Below, in pieces: positions 1 to 5,078 of a stretch of DNA of 5,078 nt. Both the position numbers and the translations under genes were made by a program. Origin of the DNA: DATGEO01 sp035310015 (GTDB taxonomy: Bacteria > Chloroflexota > Dormibacteria > Dormibacterales > Dormibacteraceae); contig DATGEO010000144.1 in NCBI GenBank assembly GCA_035310015.1, positions 1 to 5,078 of the forward strand. The letters run 5' to 3'. The notes beneath the pieces were generated by a model. That model made no database searches, was not told where the DNA came from, and worked only from the letters and a program-made list of their open reading frames with translations. Position 1 is the stretch's first letter. Each line of letters starts with the position of its first letter.

Positions 1-815
1 ACGGTCGCGGCGTCGAGCGGCATGGTCGCCTCGGGCGAGTAGCTGCGAACGGTCAGCGAGCCGGGGCCCAGCTTCGCCTGGTTGCTCTTCAGGTACTCGA
101 GCACGACACCCGCCGCGCCCACCGCCAGCGGGGCGTCGGCCGCTCCGACCGACGCCGGCTGGGCGATGCCGAGGAGATCCTTCAGGCGCTGGCGCCCGCG
201 CTCAGGGTCGAAGCGGTATTCCTCTACCGACGGAGGTGTCAGCAGCTCGGACGGCGCAAGGCGCTGCAGCTCCGCCGCGAGCCGGTCGCTGGGCATCTGG
301 CAGAGGACCATCTCGCCCGCGGACACGTCACACGCCGCTAGGCCCGACTCGAGGCCGCGCGTCCAGCAGGCGACCAGATAGTTCGACCTCGCCGGCTCGA
401 GATATGCCTCCTCGACGACCGTCCCGGGCGTGAGGACGCGCGTGACGTCCCGCTTGACGACGCCCTTGCCGCTTGGAGCCTCCACCTGGTCGCAGATCAC
501 GACCTTGTGGCCGGCGCGCAGCAGCTTGCCCACGTAGGCCTGCCAGGCGTGATGCGGCACGCCGCACATGGGTGCGCGGCCGGCTTTGCCCAGCGGCCGC
601 GACGTGAGCTGCACGCCCATGATCGGCGCGGCCGTGACGGCGTCTTCGAAGAAGACCTCGTAGAAGTCGCCCAACCGGAAGAGCAGGATCCCGTCGGGAT
701 GCTGCTGCTTCGCCTCCCGGTACTGCTTCATGACCGGTGTCAGCGGAGCAGCGGATTGCTCAGGGGTCCCCGCGAACTCCAGGCGAAGCCTCCGAGTTCG
801 TGGGGGCAGTTTCAC
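1..815 (-). CDS. mutS: DNA mismatch repair protein MutS, N-terminal part (3' end off window)
   Basis: MutS recognises mismatches and small loops in DNA and recruits MutL. Reading leftward, the frame is open for 271 codons to the window edge with no break. Residues about 25-130 are the mismatch-binding domain: LTPVMKQY opens it, and GDFYEVF holds the Phe-X-Glu mismatch-probing motif (F51, E53). PMCGVPHHA and ICDQVE are further family blocks. Residues about 140-265 fit the connector domain (SNYLVACW, LAACDVSAGEMVL). The visible part ends in PLDAAT, where the lever/core region begins, so the clamp and the ABC ATPase lie outside the window. I chose the GTG at 815 because the conserved LTPV lies upstream of the only ATG (731), and this GTG is the only usual start codon in the frame before it. 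It overlaps the miaB stop as GTGA and has no clear Shine-Dalgarno, which suggests translational coupling. The first 20 or so residues look unconserved. Family assignment is very secure; the start is moderately secure. Confidence 0.95.
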   Translation of the reverse strand, partial: MKLPPRTRRLRLEFAGTPEQSAAPLTPVMKQYREAKQQHPDGILLFRLGDFYEVFFEDAVTAAPIMGVQLTSRPLGKAGRAPMCGVPHHAWQAYVGKLLRAGHKVVICDQVEAPSGKGVVKRDVTRVLTPGTVVEEAYLEPARSNYLVACWTRGLESGLAACDVSAGEMVLCQMPSDRLAAELQRLAPSELLTPPSVEEYRFDPERGRQRLKDLLGIAQPASVGAADAPLAVGAAGVVLEYLKSNQAKLGPGSLTVRSYSPEATMPLDAAT

Positions 816-2104
816 GCCGCTCTGGCGCCGAGCAGAGTGCCGATGAGCTGTCCGGCGTTGGCCTGGACGACGCGGACGTCGACGAGCTGGCCCGGCTCCA
901 CCGACCGCCCGCCGAGCACGATGGTCCTCTTGCCCTGGCGGATCCGGCCGTACGGCCGACCCAGCTCGTCGCGCGCCTCCACCAGGACTTCGACGTCGCG
1001 GCCGACCCAGCGGGCGGACTTGCGGGCGGCGATCCCACGCTGCAGCGCGAGCAGGTCGTTGAGCCTGCGCAGCTTCTCGGTCTCGGGCACGTCATCGGGC
1101 ATCTTTCCGGCCGCGTACGTGCCGGGCCGTGGCGAATACATCGCAAGGTGCACGACGTCGAACTCGAGCTCCTCGAGCAGGGCGCGTGTGTTCAGGAACG
1201 CCGCTTCCGACTCGCCAGGGAAGCCCACGATCACGTCCGTCACCAGGCCGAGGTCGGGCATCAGCGACCGGGCGCGCTCGACGATCGCGCGGTAGTGGCG
1301 GGTTTGGTAGCCGCGCGCCATGCGCTTCAGCACCGTGTCGTCGCCGGACTGCACCGGCAGCTGCAGCTCGCGGCAGACGACATGGCTGGCCGCCATCACC
1401 TCCAGGAGCTCGGGCTCGAGGTCCTGCGGGTGCGAGGTCATGAAGCGCAGCCGCAGCAGGCCGGGGAGGCGCTCGACCTCGCGGACCAACGCCGCCAGCC
1501 CGCCGCGACCGCCAGGGTCGTGGTAGTCGTCGACGTTCTGGCCGAGGAGCACGATCTCCCGTGCCCCGGCCGCGACGGCTTCGCTGCATTCGGCGAGCAC
1601 GGCTTCGATGGGCACGTGGCGTTCGCGGCCGCGGACCTTCGGCACGATGCAGAACGTGCAGTTGTGGTCGCAGCCCTCGATCACGCGTACGAAATGGCTA
1701 ACGCCGGTTCGACCCGCCGGCGGAAGCGCCTCGCCCAGCGAGCAGTCGTACCGCGACTGCAGCTGGGCGATGAATCCGTCGTATTCGCCGATCGGCACGA
1801 CGGCGTCGATCTGCGGGAAGCGCCGGCGGAGGTCGTCGCCCTCCTTGCCCACGATGCAGCCGGTGACCGCGATGGTGCGGTCAGGCGTCTTCCACGGCCG
1901 GAGCTCGTGCAGCTTGGAGTAGGCGCGGTCCTCCGAGGCCTGGCGGACGACGCAGGTGTTGAGGATCGCGATGTCGGCGCGCTCGAGCGAATCCTCGACG
2001 TAGCCGGCGGCCAGCAGCTTGCGCGCCAGGCCCTCGGAGTCCGCGGTGTTCATCTGGCAGCCGATCGTCCATATGTGGAACGACCGGGCCCGCGTCCCGG
2101 GCAT
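812..2104 (-). CDS. miaB: tRNA-2-methylthio-N6-dimethylallyladenosine synthase MiaB
   Basis: Radical-SAM enzyme that adds a methylthio group to i6A37 in the anticodon loop of tRNAs reading U-initial codons. The 430 residues show all three domains. The N-terminal methylthiotransferase domain carries the auxiliary cluster cysteines C16 (IGCQMN), C51 (NTCVVR) and C83 (TGCIVG). The radical-SAM core has C145-x3-C149-x2-C152 (EGCDHNCTFC). A C-terminal TRAM RNA-binding domain spans about 366-426. LLGQNV, LPVQSG, TDVIVGFPGE and YSPRPGT are typical of MiaB and argue against RimO. The usual IVPYxRG reads IVPKVRG here, a small deviation. The length is close to the shorter MiaB proteins. The ATG start lies 11 bases after the spoVS stop, with an AAAGGGAG purine run just before it. 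The stop overlaps the mutS start. MiaB is the best call over the related MtaB on motif grounds. Confidence 0.96.
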   Translation of the reverse strand: MPGTRARSFHIWTIGCQMNTADSEGLARKLLAAGYVEDSLERADIAILNTCVVRQASEDRAYSKLHELRPWKTPDRTIAVTGCIVGKEGDDLRRRFPQIDAVVPIGEYDGFIAQLQSRYDCSLGEALPPAGRTGVSHFVRVIEGCDHNCTFCIVPKVRGRERHVPIEAVLAECSEAVAAGAREIVLLGQNVDDYHDPGGRGGLAALVREVERLPGLLRLRFMTSHPQDLEPELLEVMAASHVVCRELQLPVQSGDDTVLKRMARGYQTRHYRAIVERARSLMPDLGLVTDVIVGFPGESEAAFLNTRALLEELEFDVVHLAMYSPRPGTYAAGKMPDDVPETEKLRRLNDLLALQRGIAARKSARWVGRDVEVLVEARDELGRPYGRIRQGKRTIVLGGRSVEPGQLVDVRVVQANAGQLIGTLLGARAA

Positions 2105-2115
2105 GGCTCCCTTTG

Positions 2116-2400
2116 TCAGCGGCTCTCGACGAGCAGCCGGATTCCGGTCCGCTCCTCGCCGTCGATGGAGATGTCGATGAAGGCGGGGATGCAGACCAGG
2201 TCGAGCCCGCCCGGCGCGACGTAGCCCCGCGAGATGGCGATCGCCTTCACCGCCTGGTTGATGGCGCCCGCGCCAATGGCCTGGACCTCGACGCGGCCCT
2301 TGCTGCGGATGACACCGGCAATGGCACCGGCCACGGCGACCGGCTTGGAAGTGGCTGAAACCTTCAGCACCTCCACCGGGACGCGCCCCTCCCCTGTCAT
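2116..2400 (-). CDS. spoVS: SpoVS family small Alba-like protein
   Basis: The 94 residues match SpoVS almost end to end: VEVLKVSATSKP, then AGAIAGVIRSKGRVEVQAIG, AGAINQAVKAIAISRGYVAP, and finally LVCIPAFIDISIDGEERTGI. In Bacillus, SpoVS affects sporulation stage V and septation. The family has an Alba-like fold, suggesting nucleic-acid binding, and also occurs in bacteria that do not form spores, so the name does not prove sporulation here. Three starts are possible. The ATG at 2400 has GGAG with an 8-base spacer and is my choice. A TTG at 2418 would overlap the ymdB stop as TTGA and add six residues, but lacks a Shine-Dalgarno. A GTG at 2376 would align exactly with the Bacillus start and has GGGGAGG about 11 bases upstream. 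The gene sits between ymdB and miaB, as a conserved neighbour of ymdB. The biochemical role is unknown. Confidence 0.95.
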   Translation of the reverse strand: MTGEGRVPVEVLKVSATSKPVAVAGAIAGVIRSKGRVEVQAIGAGAINQAVKAIAISRGYVAPGGLDLVCIPAFIDISIDGEERTGIRLLVESR

Positions 2401-2408
2401 TGCTGGAT

Positions 2409-2412
2409 CTCC
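2409..2412 (-). promoter_or_regulatory. Shine-Dalgarno GGAG of spoVS
   Basis: Minus-strand GGAG lies 8 bases before the ATG at 2400, inside the short gap after the ymdB stop. It is the main reason for preferring this ATG over the upstream TTG at 2418. Confidence 0.6.
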
Positions 2413-2414
2413 AC

Positions 2415-3203
2415 TCAAGTGCGTTCTCTGTCGATTCGCTGGATCGATGTGGCCTGACCGCTGGAAGCGTTAATGGTAACCAGTACCGAATTGAAAGTCA
2501 CTGGTCCAGAGGCCACGACGAAGCGGCTGGGCACCCCGGTCAGGAAACGCTGGAGCACCGCGTCCTTGTCCATCCCGATGCAGCCGTCGCGTGGTCCCAC
2601 CATGCCCACGTCGGTCACATAGGCGGTCCCGCCCGGGAGCACGCGTGCGTCGGCGGTCGGGATGTGGGTGTGCGTGCCGACGACGGCGCTGACGCGCCCG
2701 TCCAGGTGCCAGCCCATCGCGGTCTTCTCGGAGGTGGCCTCGGCGTGCATGTCGCAGAAAACAAGCCTGATGTCAGGATGCGCAGCCAGGATCGCGTCGG
2801 CGGCTCGAAATGGGTCGTCCATGTTCTCGGCTGTGAAGATGCGTCCCATCAGATTCATGACCAGCGCCTGATGGCCCCTCGCCTCCACCACGCACCACCC
2901 CTGCCCGGGGGCGGCCGGCGGGTAGTTGGCCGGCCGCAGCACTCGCTCGAGCTGGGGCAGCTCGGTGACGAACTCCTTCTGCGAGAAGACGTGGTTGCCG
3001 CTCGTGATGACGTCCGCGCCGGCGTCGCGCAGCTCGGCCACCAGCTTCGCGGTCAGGCCGAAGCCGGCCGCGGCGTTCTCGCCGTTGATCACGGTGAGGT
3101 CGACCTCCAGCTCCTTCTTCAGGTCCGGCAGCAGCTCTTTGACCGCCTCGCGTCCAGGATGGCCGACCACGTCGGCGACGAACAGCAGCCGGAACTCGCT
3201 CAC
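2415..3203 (-). CDS. ymdB: YmdB/TIGR00282 family metallophosphoesterase
   Basis: Cytosolic dinuclear-metal phosphodiesterase. The Bacillus subtilis homologue hydrolyses cyclic nucleotides such as 2',3'-cAMP and influences biofilm and motility gene expression. Numbering from the GTG, 262 residues match the Bacillus protein (264) over the full length. The metal-ligand blocks are all present: D11 in VADVVG, E42-N43 in INGENAA, N70-H71 in TSGNHVF, H153 in DMHAEATSEK, and H178 and H180 in VGTHTHIPTAD. YVTDVGMVGP and GMDKDAVL are further family signatures. The GTG at 3203 is chosen because VSEFRLLFVADVVG aligns with the family start. The same frame is open to a TTG at 3365, but those 54 extra codons are low-complexity, have poor third-position GC and match nothing in the family. 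No Shine-Dalgarno precedes the GTG, which instead overlaps the stop of the small upstream frame (GTGA, 3203-3200), suggesting coupled translation. The substrate in this organism is inferred, not shown. Confidence 0.96.
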   Translation of the reverse strand: MSEFRLLFVADVVGHPGREAVKELLPDLKKELEVDLTVINGENAAAGFGLTAKLVAELRDAGADVITSGNHVFSQKEFVTELPQLERVLRPANYPPAAPGQGWCVVEARGHQALVMNLMGRIFTAENMDDPFRAADAILAAHPDIRLVFCDMHAEATSEKTAMGWHLDGRVSAVVGTHTHIPTADARVLPGGTAYVTDVGMVGPRDGCIGMDKDAVLQRFLTGVPSRFVVASGPVTFNSVLVTINASSGQATSIQRIDRERT

Positions 3204-3361
3204 CGGCTCAGCCGCGCCCGGAGCGGCATGGTGGTGCCGAGCATCTCGACGGTCATCTTGAACGGCTGATACCCGGCTCGGAGACGTGGCCCCCGCACCT
3301 TGCCCCGCTTGCGCTCCTCCCAGTCTTCTGGCCACTGACGCACACACGGATTGTCGGGCAA
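3200..3361 (-). CDS. unrecognised small basic protein, up to 53 residues, upstream of ymdB
   Basis: I do not recognise this frame. It is open from a TTG at 3361 to a TGA that overlaps the ymdB GTG start in a GTGA. The coding evidence is compositional. Over the last 22 sense codons all 22 third positions are G or C, against 13 of 22 first and 11 of 22 second positions, the usual order for a high-GC gene. Over the whole frame 43 of 52 third positions are G/C. The product would be basic (12 Arg/Lys against 6 Asp/Glu), with two tryptophans in RQWPEDWEERKRG and an ending YQPFKMTVEMLGTTMPLRAR before LSR. No membrane segment, signal peptide or cysteine motif is visible. The start is uncertain. The TTG abuts the rny terminator and lacks a Shine-Dalgarno; in-frame alternatives are GTG at 3343, GTG at 3298 and ATG at 3256. 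It could also be a translated leader that couples ribosomes into ymdB. Confidence 0.5.
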   Translation of the reverse strand: MPDNPCVRQWPEDWEERKRGKVRGPRLRAGYQPFKMTVEMLGTTMPLRARLSR

Positions 3362-3363
3362 AC

Positions 3364-3391
3364 AAAAAGGGAGCCCCGAGCTGGGGCTCCC
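3364..3391 (-). terminator. intrinsic terminator after rny
   Basis: On the minus strand GGGAGCCCC (3391-3383), loop AGCTC, and GGGGCTCCC (3377-3369) form a perfect 9-base-pair GC-rich stem with a 5-base loop, followed at once by TTTTT and then GTTT. It begins 9 bases after the rny stop. The plus strand has no U-run after the stem, so it works only for leftward transcription. It separates rny from the ymdB-spoVS-miaB-mutS genes, which must then use readthrough or their own promoter. I could not identify such a promoter. Confidence 0.9.
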
Positions 3392-3400
3392 CTGGTTTGC

Positions 3401-4930
3401 CTATTTGGCGTACTCGACGGCTCGCGTCTCCCGGACGACCGTCACTCGGATCTGGCCGGGGAAGCTGAGCTCGCTCTCGATTCGCTTGGCGATGTCTCGC
3501 GCCATCAGCTGAGCGCCGGCGTCGTCGATCTGCTCCGGCTTCACGAGGATTCGCACCTCGCGGCCGGCCTGGATCGCGTACGACTGCTGGACCCCCGTGA
3601 AGGAGTTGGCGATCTCCTCCAGCTTCTCGAGGCGCTTGACGTAGGCCTCGAGCGATTCCCGCCGCGCCCCCGGGCGGGCGGCCGAGATGGCGTCTGCCGC
3701 GATCAGCAGCAGCGCTTCGATCGTGTGCGGCTCTTCGTCGTAGTGGTGCGCGCGCACCGCGTGGACGACCGGCGCGGGAACGCCGTGCCGCTGGAGCAGG
3801 TCCGCGCCGATCACCGCGTGCGAGCCCTCGACCTCGTGGTCGATGGCCTTGCCGATGTCGTGCAGCAGGCCTGACATCTTGGCGATGCGGACGTCGGCGC
3901 CGATCTCGGACGCCATCATGGCGGCGAGATAGGCGACCTCTTTCGAGTGGTTCAACACCTGCTGCCCGTAGCTGGTGCGGAACCGAAGAATGCCCAGGTG
4001 GCGGACGACCTCGGGGTGAAGACCCTGAAGGCCGACCTCCAGGACCGCGCCCTCCCCTTCCTCTTTGACCCTCTGCAGGACCTCCTGGCGGGACTTGGCC
4101 ACGATCTCTTCGATGCGAGCCGGATGGATTCGGCCGTCGACGATGAGCTTGTTCAGCGCGACCCTCGCCACCTCGCGGCGGACGGGGTCGAAGCCGCTGA
4201 TGATCACCGCCTCGGGCGTGTCATCGACGATGAGGTCGATTCCGGTCGCCTGTTGCAGGGCCCGAATGTTGCGGCCCTCCTTGCCGATGATCCTTCCCTT
4301 CAGCTCGTCCGTCGGCAGTGGAAGCACCGAGACCGAGACCTCGGCGGTCTGGTCGGCGGCGATTCTCTGGATCGACTCGGTGACGATCTCGCGGGCACGG
4401 CGCTCGCTTTCGTCACGGGCGGCGAGCTCTGACTCCCGGATCTTGCGAGCCACCTCGTTGCGCAGCTCTTGCTCGACCTCTGCCATCAGCGTGCCCTGCG
4501 CTTCCTGGCGGGTCATGTTGGCGACCCGCTCGAGCTCAAGCTGCTTCTGGCGCTTGTGGTCTTCGATCTGGGCTCTCAGGTCATCGAGCCCCTTCTCCTT
4601 GCTCGTGAGCTCGCGCTCCCGGCGCGAGAGCTCCTCGCCCTTGCGGTCGAGGTTCTCCTCTTTCTGGAGAAGGCGCCTTTCGATCTGCTGCGATTGCGCC
4701 CGGTACTCCCGGGCTTCCTGTTCGGCGGCGGTGCGGACCTTGACCGCCTCCTCCTTGGCCTCCAGCAGCTTTTCCTTGGCCTGCGTTTCGGCCTCGGCGA
4801 GGGTCTGCTGGGCCCGGGCTTCGATGGCGCTCACCCCGCCGGCGCTCCGGCGCTGAAGGACGAGGTAGGCCACTCCGAAGCCCGCGAGGAGAGCCACCAC
4901 CAGGACGGGTACGAAGACGTAGACAGGCAT
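3401..4930 (-). CDS. rny: ribonuclease Y
   Basis: Membrane-anchored endoribonuclease that starts mRNA decay in many bacteria lacking RNase E. The 509 residues (Bacillus about 520) show the full architecture. There is one N-terminal transmembrane helix (about 2-25, rich in Val/Leu/Ala, followed by QRRS). A long charged coiled coil runs from about 34 to 190. A KH RNA-binding domain (about 198-265) carries the GKEG loop in GRIIGKEGRN at 212-221. The HD phosphohydrolase domain (about 320-420) has H328 (NHSKEV), the HD pair H357-D358 (LLHDIGKA), H371, H395-H396 and D413 as the expected metal-site residues. The C-terminal tail ends in VEYAK. The ATG start has GAGGTG 8 bases upstream and sits directly before the hydrophobic anchor. 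The frame is intact, with a terminator just downstream. Confidence 0.98.
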   Translation of the reverse strand: MPVYVFVPVLVVALLAGFGVAYLVLQRRSAGGVSAIEARAQQTLAEAETQAKEKLLEAKEEAVKVRTAAEQEAREYRAQSQQIERRLLQKEENLDRKGEELSRRERELTSKEKGLDDLRAQIEDHKRQKQLELERVANMTRQEAQGTLMAEVEQELRNEVARKIRESELAARDESERRAREIVTESIQRIAADQTAEVSVSVLPLPTDELKGRIIGKEGRNIRALQQATGIDLIVDDTPEAVIISGFDPVRREVARVALNKLIVDGRIHPARIEEIVAKSRQEVLQRVKEEGEGAVLEVGLQGLHPEVVRHLGILRFRTSYGQQVLNHSKEVAYLAAMMASEIGADVRIAKMSGLLHDIGKAIDHEVEGSHAVIGADLLQRHGVPAPVVHAVRAHHYDEEPHTIEALLLIAADAISAARPGARRESLEAYVKRLEKLEEIANSFTGVQQSYAIQAGREVRILVKPEQIDDAGAQLMARDIAKRIESELSFPGQIRVTVVRETRAVEYAK

Positions 4931-4938
4931 GTGACATG

Positions 4939-4944
4939 CACCTC
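4939..4944 (-). promoter_or_regulatory. Shine-Dalgarno GAGGTG of rny
   Basis: GAGGTG on the minus strand is a six-base match to the anti-Shine-Dalgarno complement, with an 8-base spacer to the ATG at 4930. It supports this start over the ATG at 4946, which opens another frame. Confidence 0.75.
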
Positions 4945-4964
4945 ATGTATTCGCTATGTCAAAG

Positions 4965-5001
4965 TGCGGTTCCTCCGCAGAGGCCTGGAGCAAAGCTCCA
5001 G
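4965..5001 (-). other. two adjacent short hairpins in the rny leader
   Basis: Minus-strand order: CTGGAGC-TTT-GCTCCAG (5001-4985, seven pairs, three-base loop), then TGCGG-AGGAA-CCGCA (4979-4965, five pairs). The second places a GGAGGA purine run across its stem and loop. Neither is followed by a T-run, so they are not terminators. A role as a leader structure or 5' stabiliser is only a guess. Confidence 0.35.
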
Positions 5002-5025
5002 CGCTCCCGCGAATGGGTTGGCTCT

Positions 5026-5078
5026 ATGACTGAGGCGCCTAAGCGGCGTCTCTCGTGGATAAGAATTTTAGGCGTCTA
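5026..5078 (+). CDS. possible start of a rightward gene, cut by window edge
   Basis: From an ATG at 5026 a plus-strand frame stays open to the window edge (17 codons): MTEAPKRRLS followed by WIRILGV. A basic stretch followed by a hydrophobic run resembles the N-terminus of a membrane protein. There is no convincing Shine-Dalgarno (only GGGTTGG nearby), and third-position GC is unremarkable (about 9 of 16). The frame may be chance; the sequence to the right decides it. Confidence 0.2.
   Translation, partial: MTEAPKRRLSWIRILGV

Noticed and set aside
737..2224. Long plus-strand open frame (495 codons) antisense to miaB
   Set aside because: Its first codon positions pair with the wobble positions of miaB. 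Since those are nearly always G or C, a first-position T, needed for any stop, is rare, so the frame stays open by composition. The product is low-complexity and matches no family, while miaB is intact with all motifs.
2400..3269. Plus-strand 289-codon frame antisense to ymdB
   Set aside because: It has the same wobble-complement explanation and no recognisable motifs; ymdB on the other strand is complete.
3204..3365. N-terminal extension of ymdB from TTG at 3365
   Set aside because: The family start falls at the GTG at 3203. The extension has low third-position GC (about 30 of 54) and low-complexity Ala/Arg/His content, and a different frame over the same bases shows the coding signature.
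4065..4856. Ser/Arg-rich plus-strand frame antisense to rny
   Set aside because: It is a shadow of the GC-rich, coiled-coil coding sequence of rny. The composition is dominated by Ser and Arg and no domain is visible.
4944..4946. ATG at 4946 as an alternative minus-strand start
   Set aside because: It opens a frame different from rny that gives a Gly/Pro/Arg-rich shadow product, and it lacks a ribosome site.
4957..4962. Perfect TTGACA -35 hexamer (minus strand) upstream of rny
   Set aside because: At 16-18 bases spacing no -10-like hexamer follows, and transcription would start at or inside the rny start codon. Likely chance.
5065..5070. TAAAAT as a -10 box for rny
   Set aside because: A 5 of 6 match at a suitable distance for a long leader, but the -35 region would lie outside the window, so it cannot be judged.
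4964..5078. Minus-strand frame open from the right edge to a TGA near 4960, as the 3' end of an upstream gene
   Set aside because: An in-frame TAG sits at 5078, there is no usual start codon within it, and third-position GC is only about half. It is not coding.

Overview
The window is a GC-rich bacterial chromosome segment whose recognisable genes all read on the minus strand. In transcription order, right to left, they are rny (RNase Y), an unrecognised small reading frame, ymdB (metallophosphoesterase of the TIGR00282/YmdB type), spoVS, miaB (tRNA methylthiotransferase) and mutS (mismatch recognition ATPase, cut by the left edge). The rny-ymdB-spoVS-...-miaB-...-mutS order is the one known from Bacillus subtilis. 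Here the Bacillus genes that separate these blocks (tdh/kbl, ymcA, cotE) are absent, so miaB follows spoVS directly and mutS overlaps miaB. High GC at third codon positions together with this gene order suggests a high-GC Terrabacteria lineage, for example Chloroflexota, Dormibacterota or a deep actinobacterial group. The phylum cannot be fixed from the sequence alone.

Layout. Bases 5078-4931 hold no certain gene. They form the rny leader, with two short hairpins and a strong Shine-Dalgarno, and a possible rightward (plus-strand) gene start at 5026. rny fills 4930-3401 and ends in a textbook intrinsic terminator (3391-3364). Bases 3361-3200 hold an unrecognised frame of up to 53 codons with a strong high-GC coding signature; its stop overlaps the GTG start of ymdB. 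ymdB (3203-2415), spoVS (2400-2116) and miaB (2104-812) follow with gaps of 11-14 bases, and mutS starts inside the miaB stop codon (GTGA at 815-812). Apart from the 70 bases between the rny stop and the ymdB start that hold the terminator and its flank, the minus strand is almost fully coding.

Function. The cluster joins RNA turnover (membrane-anchored RNase Y), a cyclic-nucleotide-type phosphodiesterase (YmdB), a small Alba-like protein (SpoVS), tRNA anticodon-loop modification (MiaB) and DNA mismatch repair (MutS). No mobile element, CRISPR array, RNA gene or prophage-like feature was seen. No obviously new system is present. The best candidate for something undescribed is the small frame between rny and ymdB.
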